A program made the position numbers and the translations under genes. The notes beneath the pieces are model-generated. The model did no database searches. It had not been told where the DNA came from and was given only the letters and a program-made list of their open reading frames with translations. Shown here piece by piece: positions 31,168-36,156 of a DNA stretch of 36,156 nt. Origin of the DNA: Phaeobacter sp. HF9A (GTDB lineage Bacteria > Pseudomonadota > Alphaproteobacteria > Rhodobacterales > Rhodobacteraceae); assembly GCF_011806385.1 (NCBI RefSeq), contig NZ_JAATOX010000029.1:1-36156 (forward strand). Direction: 5' to 3'. Position 1 is the first letter of the stretch. The number at the start of each line of letters is the position of its first letter.

Positions 31168-32367
31168 TCAGAGCGCGTTCAGCAAGGCCGGGGTGGGCCA
31201 GGCGTCGGCGGGCAGGCCAAGGCGGATCTGTTCCTTTTGCACCGCGATGCGGGTATTGGCGCCCAGGATACCGTCCACCTCTCCGACATGATGGCCGCGC
31301 GCTTGCAGACGGCGTTGCAGCTCTTTCATCTGTGCGCCCGACAGTCCCTGATCCGGGTTGCCCGCGTCATAGACCGGCGCACCTTCCAACCGGGTGGCGA
31401 AATAGGCGGCGGTCAGAACATAGGTAAAGCTCTGATTCCACTCGAAATACACGTCGAAGTTGGGATAGGCGAGAAAGGCCGGCCCATTATGCCCCTGCGG
31501 CAGCAGCAGCGAGGCCTGCGCCGCTGGCAGGTCGAAATCACCGCTGCGGGGGGTGACACCCATGGCCTCCCACTCGGCGACGGATTTCTTATGCGCCACG
31601 CCGGAGCTGGACACATCCATGCCCGCCGGAATGCTCACCTCTTGCAGCCAGGGTTCATTGGGACGCCAGCCCAGATGTGACAGCATCTTGGCCCCCGACA
31701 TCAGCGCATCGGCGGCAGAGGTCTTCAGCGTCACATGGCCATCGCCATCGGCGTCAACGCCGTGTTCCAGAATATCGCCGGGCAGCATCTGCACCATGCC
31801 GATCTCGCCCGCCCAGGCACCGGTGGTGCGCTTGGGGTCAAAATCGTCACTGCGGTAGAGCTCCAGCGCGGAGAAGATCTGCGGCCGGAACAGCTCCGGG
31901 CGGCGGCAGTCATGGGCCAGTGTTACCAGCGCGTTGCGGGTGTTGAAATCGCCCTGAAAAGCGCCGTAATCCGTCTCAAACGCCCAAAACGCCAAAAGCA
32001 CCCCGGGATTTATGCCATAGGTGTTCTGGATCCGGTCGAAGACTTTGCTCATGTCCTTGGCCTGGCGCTGCCCGCGCAGCAGGCGATCCCGCGAGATAAG
32101 GCGTCGCGAAAATTCAATGAACGGCTTTTGGAACACGCCCTGCGCGCGATCTGCCCGCAGCACCTTTTGATCCTGCGCGACGCCGTCAAAAAAACCGTTG
32201 ACCGTGTTGATCGCATAACCGGCAGAGACCGCCTCATCCTTGAGGCCGCGCACGAAATCCTTGAAACTGCCGCCGCATTGGGCGCTGGCAAGGCTGGGCA
32301 GCGCTGCAATGAGGGTCACGAAGGCGGTGCGGTGCAGGACCGCTTTGAGGCTGGGCAGCACACGCAT
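31168..32367 (-). CDS. lytic murein transglycosylase (MltB-like) with peptidoglycan-binding domain
   Basis: The enzyme cleaves glycan strands to 1,6-anhydro ends during wall remodelling. The start at 32367 (399 aa) has AAGGA about 9 nt upstream; TTG at 32373 is possible. A signal peptide (MRVLPSLKAVLHRTAFVTLI, cleaved after LASA) sends it to the periplasm; the mature end AQCGG has no lipobox. The catalytic domain has Glu131 in FWAFETDYG, and WAGEIGMVQMLPGDILEHG, the MltB pattern. A PG-binding_1 domain fills about 340-399 (MKELQRRLQARGHHVGEVDG). It is convergent with smc. Confidence 0.92.
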   Translation of the reverse strand: MRVLPSLKAVLHRTAFVTLIAALPSLASAQCGGSFKDFVRGLKDEAVSAGYAINTVNGFFDGVAQDQKVLRADRAQGVFQKPFIEFSRRLISRDRLLRGQRQAKDMSKVFDRIQNTYGINPGVLLAFWAFETDYGAFQGDFNTRNALVTLAHDCRRPELFRPQIFSALELYRSDDFDPKRTTGAWAGEIGMVQMLPGDILEHGVDADGDGHVTLKTSAADALMSGAKMLSHLGWRPNEPWLQEVSIPAGMDVSSSGVAHKKSVAEWEAMGVTPRSGDFDLPAAQASLLLPQGHNGPAFLAYPNFDVYFEWNQSFTYVLTAAYFATRLEGAPVYDAGNPDQGLSGAQMKELQRRLQARGHHVGEVDGILGANTRIAVQKEQIRLGLPADAWPTPALLNAL

Positions 32368-32407
32368 GGTCAAATGTCCTTTGGTTGCGGAATTGCGCAG
32401 ACGATAT

Positions 32408-33319
32408 CTAGAACAGCAGGGTCAATGCAACCATAAGCGCAAGCGTAAGTGCCCAGGACTTCCATAAAACCTGTGTGCAGCGGGTGATTGCAAAGGCATC
32501 CGCGCTCTTGGCGCCGCTCTCGTTCACCCAGGGAAAGTCGCGCATCTCGCCGTCATAGGACCGCGGCCCCGCCAGCGCCACGCCGAGCGCCCGCGCCATG
32601 GCCGCCTCGGGCCAGCCCGCATTGGGCGAGCGATGCTTGCGCGCATCCACGCTGATCGCGCCCCAGTCGCGGATATTGCCGGTAACGGCCGCCATCAGCA
32701 GCGCCGACGCGCGCGCCGGTATCAGGTTCAACGCATCGTCGAGCCGCGCAGCGGCCCAGCCGAACTCCGCGTAGGTCTCGTTGCGGTAGCCGATCATACT
32801 GTCGGCGGTGTTGATCAGCTTGTAGATCAGCAGCCCCGGCAGCCCCGCGATCAGGAACCAGAAGGCGGGCGCGATGACCCCGTCAGAAAAATTTTCCGCC
32901 CCGCTTTCAATGGCAGACCGCGCAACCTGCGGGCCGGTCATCGTGTCAGTGTCGCGGCTGACAATCATCGCTACGGCAGCGCGCCCGGCAGGCAGGCTCT
33001 GGCGCAGGCCGGTGGCAACGGCGCCAACATGGTCGATCAGCGAGCGTTGGGCGATCAGGATCGCGGCGATCAGCAGGCTGACCAACCCGCCAAGCCAGGA
33101 CAGGATCCAGCCCAGCGTCAGCCCGACGAGCAGCACCACCACGACCGCCAGCACGCCCTTTGCGCGTTTTCCAGCGCCCGCGTTCAGCCCTTCATCCAGT
33201 TTCTGCACCAACCGTCCCATCATGACCGCCGGATGCGGCACACGGGACCAGAGCCATTTCGGCTCGCCAAGGATGGCATCCAGCACCAGCGCGGGGATCA
33301 GCAGCAGGGCGGTGCTCAT
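32408..33319 (-). CDS. cbiB: adenosylcobinamide-phosphate synthase CbiB/CobD
   Basis: This integral membrane enzyme joins the aminopropanol phosphate (or aminopropanol) arm to adenosylcobyric acid. The protein has 303 aa; ATG 33319 overlaps the cobC stop (ATGA). Several membrane helices are visible (about residues 3-20, 52-85, 150-170, 200-215 and the C-terminus). Family motifs are [60 protein letters not shown] and [20 protein letters not shown]. Named cobD in the aerobic-pathway nomenclature. Confidence 0.95.
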   Translation of the reverse strand: MSTALLLIPALVLDAILGEPKWLWSRVPHPAVMMGRLVQKLDEGLNAGAGKRAKGVLAVVVVLLVGLTLGWILSWLGGLVSLLIAAILIAQRSLIDHVGAVATGLRQSLPAGRAAVAMIVSRDTDTMTGPQVARSAIESGAENFSDGVIAPAFWFLIAGLPGLLIYKLINTADSMIGYRNETYAEFGWAAARLDDALNLIPARASALLMAAVTGNIRDWGAISVDARKHRSPNAGWPEAAMARALGVALAGPRSYDGEMRDFPWVNESGAKSADAFAITRCTQVLWKSWALTLALMVALTLLF

Positions 33320-34326
33320 GACAGGGCCTCCTCCAATTGGCTCCAACGATCGGCGGGCGGCAGGCCGAGCCGCAGGAAACGGCTGGAATAGGGGAAGATG
33401 CGGCTCCAGACGTGGGCGCGGGCGAGGCGGTCCTGCCAGGCCTTGGCATCCGCAACATCATAAAGCCGGAACAGATCGGTGCCCCCGAGAACCTGCGCGC
33501 CCGCGTTTTGCATCAGCAGATCAAGCCGTGCGCTGGCGGCGGCGAGCTGCTGCCGTGTGGTCGTTGCCCAGTCGTGATTATTCAATGCATGCGTGCCGAT
33601 CCGCAGCGCCGGACCGGAGACCGCCCAGGGGCCCATCGCCGCGCGCAAGCCTGCAATCAGCGCCGGGTCTCCAATGGCAAAGCCCAGCCGCAGCCCGGCC
33701 AGGCCCCAGAATTTGCCAAAGCTTTTCAGGATCACGGTGCCGGGCGTCGCGGCCTCCTGGATCAGGCTTTTCTCTGGGCAGATGTCGCAAAAACTCTCGT
33801 CGATGATGCGAAACGGGGCTGTTAGCTCCTGGGCGCGCCAGAGGCGGCCATCGGGGTTGTTGGGATGCACGACCACCTGCGCCTCGGATGGGCCAGTGTC
33901 GCTGATGTCCCAGCCGAAATGCTCGAAGGCGGCGGCGTGTTCATTATAGGTCGGCAGGGTGATCCGCACCCGCCCCGCAGGGCGCAGCGCGGGCAGCCGC
34001 GCAATCAGCGCCGAGGCGCCGGGAGCGGCGAGAATATCGGCCTCGGCTGGGACGTTCCAGAAACTGCGCGCCGCTTCGATCAGGGCGTCCTGTGCGCATT
34101 GGTCTGGCAGCGCGGCCCAGTCGTCCGGGCTCAGCGGCGGGCTCTCCTCGTGCCTTGGGTTGCTTCCGTGGGAGACGTCGATCCAATCGGCGCGGCCGCC
34201 GCACCAAACATCAATCGCGGCAGAGAGGGTGCCGCCGTGATCGCGGACAGCGGGTTTTGGTGCAGGCTCTGATGCTGCGCCTGATAGCGGGCCTGACACC
34301 TGGGCGTTTTGCGGGCTCTCTGTCAT
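33316..34326 (-). CDS. cobC: threonine-phosphate decarboxylase CobC (aminotransferase-like)
   Basis: CobC/CobD-type PLP enzymes make (R)-1-amino-2-propanol phosphate for the CbiB reaction. With start 34326 it has 336 aa. In-frame starts at 34347 and 34389 cannot be excluded, as no strong ribosome binding site is seen at any of them. After a variable N-terminus come [50 protein letters not shown] and [24 protein letters not shown] carries the PLP Lys. The ATGA overlap with cbiB means coupled translation. No cobalamin riboswitch precedes it. Confidence 0.92.
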   Translation of the reverse strand: MTESPQNAQVSGPLSGAASEPAPKPAVRDHGGTLSAAIDVWCGGRADWIDVSHGSNPRHEESPPLSPDDWAALPDQCAQDALIEAARSFWNVPAEADILAAPGASALIARLPALRPAGRVRITLPTYNEHAAAFEHFGWDISDTGPSEAQVVVHPNNPDGRLWRAQELTAPFRIIDESFCDICPEKSLIQEAATPGTVILKSFGKFWGLAGLRLGFAIGDPALIAGLRAAMGPWAVSGPALRIGTHALNNHDWATTTRQQLAAASARLDLLMQNAGAQVLGGTDLFRLYDVADAKAWQDRLARAHVWSRIFPYSSRFLRLGLPPADRWSQLEEALS

Positions 34327-34354
34327 GGCGGAACGGCTTTTTCCCATGCGTTTT

Positions 34355-34375
34355 CGCCCCGATATGCCCGGGGCG
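34355..34375 (-). other. stem-loop in the cobC leader
   Basis: CGCCCCG (34355-34361) pairs with CGGGGCG (34369-34375) around a 7-nt loop, 29 nt before the chosen cobC start on the minus strand. No T run follows in the direction of transcription. It could be the end structure of the gene upstream or a leader element, or it lies in coding DNA if cobC starts at 34389. Confidence 0.35.
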
Positions 34376-34450
34376 ACCAAAGAAAACAAGCGCAGAAAAC
34401 CCGCCGATGTCGGGCCTGCTGCGTCTCTCGTCTCTGTTCGCAGGAGGGGC

Positions 34451-35425
34451 TCAGCCGCGCCCGTGCGCTGCGTCCCAGTCCAGCACCGGGTTGATCGGCA
34501 GGATCCGGTTCGGATTGATGGTGTCGTGGCTGTAATGATAGTGGCGCACGATATGCGGCATCACCACGGTCTGGGCCACGCCCGGCATCTGATAGAGCTC
34601 GCGCGTATAGGCCCAGAGGTTGGGGTAATCTATGATCCGCTTGCGATTGCATTTGAAATGCAGGTGATAGACGGAATCAAACCGCACCAGCGTGGTGAAC
34701 AGCCGCCAGTCGGCCTCGGTCAGGTGATCGCCCAGCAGATAGCGGTGCTGGCCCAGGATATCCTCCAGCCAGTCGAGGCTGTCAAACAGCGGCACCACCG
34801 CCGCGTCATAGGCCTCTTGCGAGGTGGCGAAACCGGATTTGTAGACGCCATTGTTCACGGTGTCATAGACGCGTGCATTCACCGCCTCAATGGGTTCGCG
34901 CAGGGCTTCGGGCCAGAAATCCAGCGCGTTGCCGGTGATCTCGTCAAAGGCCGAGTTGAACATGCGGATGATGTCGGCGCTCTCATTGCTGACGATGGTG
35001 TTTTGCTCCTTGTCCCAGAGCACAGGCACCGTCACGCGGCCCGAATAGGCCGGATCCGCCTTGGTATAGAGCTGATACATGTAGTCAAAGCCAAAGAGGT
35101 CATCACCGCTGGCGCCATGTTCGTCCTGCTGAAAGGTCCACCCCTTGTCGAGCATATCCGGATGCACGACAGAGATGCTGATATGATCTTCCAGCCCCTT
35201 CAGCTTGCGAAAGATCAGGGTGCGATGGGCCCAGGGGCAGGCGTAGGAAACATAGAGGTGATAGCGCCCGCTTTCGGCCTTGAAACCAGGCTCGCCGTTT
35301 GGTCCGGCCGCGCCATCCGCAGAAAGCCAGTTGCGGAACTGTGCGGCAGAGCGTTTGAAAGCTCCGCCCTGCGATTTGGTGTCATACCAGACATCCTGCC
35401 ATTTTCCGTCAACCAACAATCCCAT
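34451..35425 (-). CDS. glutathionyl-hydroquinone reductase (Xi-class GST, YqjG/PcpF-like)
   Basis: The enzyme reduces glutathionyl-hydroquinones with glutathione. The start at 35425 (324 aa, MGLLVDGKWQDVWYD) has AGGAGG 7 nt upstream; the longer frame is not supported. The N-terminal thioredoxin-like domain has the active-site Cys63 in SYACPWAHRTL. Xi-class features include HPDMLDKGWTF, VPVLWDKEQNTIVSNESADI and GDHLTEADWRLFTTLVRFD, with the Tyr-rich VRHYHYSHDTINPN near the C-terminus. Stress or quinone detoxification is the expected role. Confidence 0.94.
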   Translation of the reverse strand: MGLLVDGKWQDVWYDTKSQGGAFKRSAAQFRNWLSADGAAGPNGEPGFKAESGRYHLYVSYACPWAHRTLIFRKLKGLEDHISISVVHPDMLDKGWTFQQDEHGASGDDLFGFDYMYQLYTKADPAYSGRVTVPVLWDKEQNTIVSNESADIIRMFNSAFDEITGNALDFWPEALREPIEAVNARVYDTVNNGVYKSGFATSQEAYDAAVVPLFDSLDWLEDILGQHRYLLGDHLTEADWRLFTTLVRFDSVYHLHFKCNRKRIIDYPNLWAYTRELYQMPGVAQTVVMPHIVRHYHYSHDTINPNRILPINPVLDWDAAHGRG

Positions 35426-35656
35426 GGGAATCCTCCTGTGCCCCGCTTTTGGGAAGGGTAAGAGCTTGGCGTCGCAATGGCCATCTTTGCCGCCGCGCAG
35501 CCTCCCTGCATACGCGCACAACCCGCCGAAATCGTCGTCGCGTGACAACACTGTCCCGAACACTGCGGGGCGGCGTCGCGCCTGGGTTGCATTTACTTGA
35601 TTTTAGATAGTTTCATGCCACTGATAGGGAGAGGCCCGCTATCGGAGGACACGGCC
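35426..35656. other. 231-bp divergent intergenic region
   Basis: This gap separates the GHQR gene (minus) from the small gene at 35657 (plus). The AT-rich stretch 35588-35615 (TTGCATTTACTTGATTTTAG onward) is the probable promoter zone. I could not settle exact -35/-10 pairs, and no palindrome longer than 6 bp stands out. Confidence 0.3.
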
Positions 35657-36022
35657 ATGACCACCTTTATTCCCAAATCCGTTCAGGATGCGCTGGATAA
35701 GGCGCGTTTGCAGGGCATGAAGCAAAAGAATCGCCTGCGGGTGCATGCCGGGGAAGAGATCTACCCGGTGCTGCGTCAGTGGGAGCGCGGTTTCTCGGTG
35801 GAGGCGGATGTTGTGCCACAGCTGCGCGGGCTGGTGGATCTTTATGATGGTGCGCGTCACCTCTCACAATGCCTGATCGTTGCCTCCGAGGAAGACGCGG
35901 GCGAGATGCGCTATGAGTTCAAGCGCTCGACCGCCGCATCTGATCACGCGCCGCTGGATTTCTACCGTGCGCCAGATGCGCCCGTGGGCTTGCTGAGCCA
36001 CGACTCGTTTGGAGAGGGCTAG
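35657..36022 (+). CDS. uncharacterised small soluble protein (121 aa)
   Basis: ATG 35657 (MTTFIPKSVQDALDKARLQG) has GGAGG 8 nt upstream, which rules against the longer in-frame TTG at 35597. The protein is charged and soluble, with no signal peptide, membrane helix or Cys pair. Segments such as HAGEEIYPVLRQWERGFSVE, RGLVDLYDGARHLSQCLIVA and MRYEFKRST suggest a compact alpha/beta fold. I do not recognise a family. The strong ribosome binding site, codon use and downstream hairpin support a real gene. Confidence 0.75.
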   Translation: MTTFIPKSVQDALDKARLQGMKQKNRLRVHAGEEIYPVLRQWERGFSVEADVVPQLRGLVDLYDGARHLSQCLIVASEEDAGEMRYEFKRSTAASDHAPLDFYRAPDAPVGLLSHDSFGEG

Positions 36023-36042
36023 CCGTTCTCCCAAGGAACGGC
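36022..36042 (+). terminator. stem-loop starting at the stop codon of the 121-aa gene
   Basis: GCCGTTC (36022-36028) pairs with GAACGGC (36036-36042) around a 7-nt loop. The first paired base is the last base of the TAG stop. There is no T run, so it may stabilise the 3' end or slow the polymerase. Confidence 0.45.
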
Positions 36043-36113
36043 CATCGCCGGCTCTCCGTTCAGATCCCGATCTGCTGCCATATCGGAGCGGTCGCTCTCC
36101 CGCCCGGGCGAAA

Positions 36114-36134
36114 CACATCCCTGACCGGGATGTG
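36114..36134. terminator. second stem-loop near the window end
   Basis: CACATCCC (36114-36121) pairs with GGGATGTG (36127-36134) around TGACC, followed by CTCCTTA. It may end the gene at 35657 or one coming from beyond the window on the minus strand. Confidence 0.45.
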
Positions 36135-36156
36135 CTCCTTACGGTTGGGCATGGCG

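Noticed and set aside
34327..34450. Possible cobalamin riboswitch before cobC
   Set aside because: The gap is only about 125 nt and holds no B12 box (GCCACTG-like). Only a small hairpin is visible.

Overview
The window reads as chromosomal DNA of an alphaproteobacterium of the Rhodobacteraceae, most likely the Roseobacter group. The evidence is the high G+C content, the split b/b' (atpF', atpF) F-type ATP synthase FO operon, a MipZ-type division ATPase, an FNR-boxed ccoGHIS cluster, an aerobic-type cobC-cbiB pair, and frequent TTG starts with good ribosome binding sites. No IS element, integrase, tRNA, rRNA or CRISPR array is visible. It is a gene-dense housekeeping region.

Layout. 1-1252: a small basic protein divergent from a GcvA-like LysR regulator, with a perfect 7+7 bp palindrome against the LysR start codon. 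1323-5749: ccoG-ccoH-ccoI-ccoS, for copper delivery and maturation of the cbb3 oxidase, under an FNR/FixK-type box. 5861-7114: a soluble class III adenylate cyclase, ending at two strong hairpins. 7294-8103 (minus): mipZ. 8341-8948 (minus): rplS-rpmE. 9233-11334: an MFS exporter with a divergent MerR regulator, plus a YegP-like protein; these sit between trmD and rplS. 11409-17391 (minus): one tightly packed operon, ffh - NIPSNAP - two GNATs - chorismate mutase - rpsP - bluB - a 49-aa membrane ORF - rimM - trmD. It joins protein targeting, ribosome assembly and tRNA modification to vitamin B12 lower-ligand synthesis, and has a structured leader of about 200 nt. 17814-22406: an unknown protein, a ProX-type tRNA deacylase, a LysR-DMT pair and an ArsR/DMT divergent pair. 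22613-25296: atpI-atpB-atpE-atpF'-atpF, closed by a textbook terminator. 25393-27528: a GntR/FCD regulator divergent from a PLP aminotransferase. 27658-31113: smc. 31168-34326 (minus): an MltB-like lytic transglycosylase, cbiB and cobC. 34451-35425 (minus): glutathionyl-hydroquinone reductase. 35657-36022: a small conserved-looking unknown.

Themes: microaerobic respiration (ccoGHIS, FNR), proton-driven ATP synthesis (FO), translation and secretion (ffh, rpsP, rimM, trmD, rplS, rpmE, proX), cell cycle and chromosome (mipZ, smc), and cobalamin (bluB, cobC, cbiB). I found no clearly new defence or mobile system. The most interesting under-described items are the 49-aa ORF between bluB and rimM, the structured ffh leader, the MerR-type 19-bp-spacer promoter, the hairpin after atpE, and a chorismate mutase with His at the position of a catalytic Gln.
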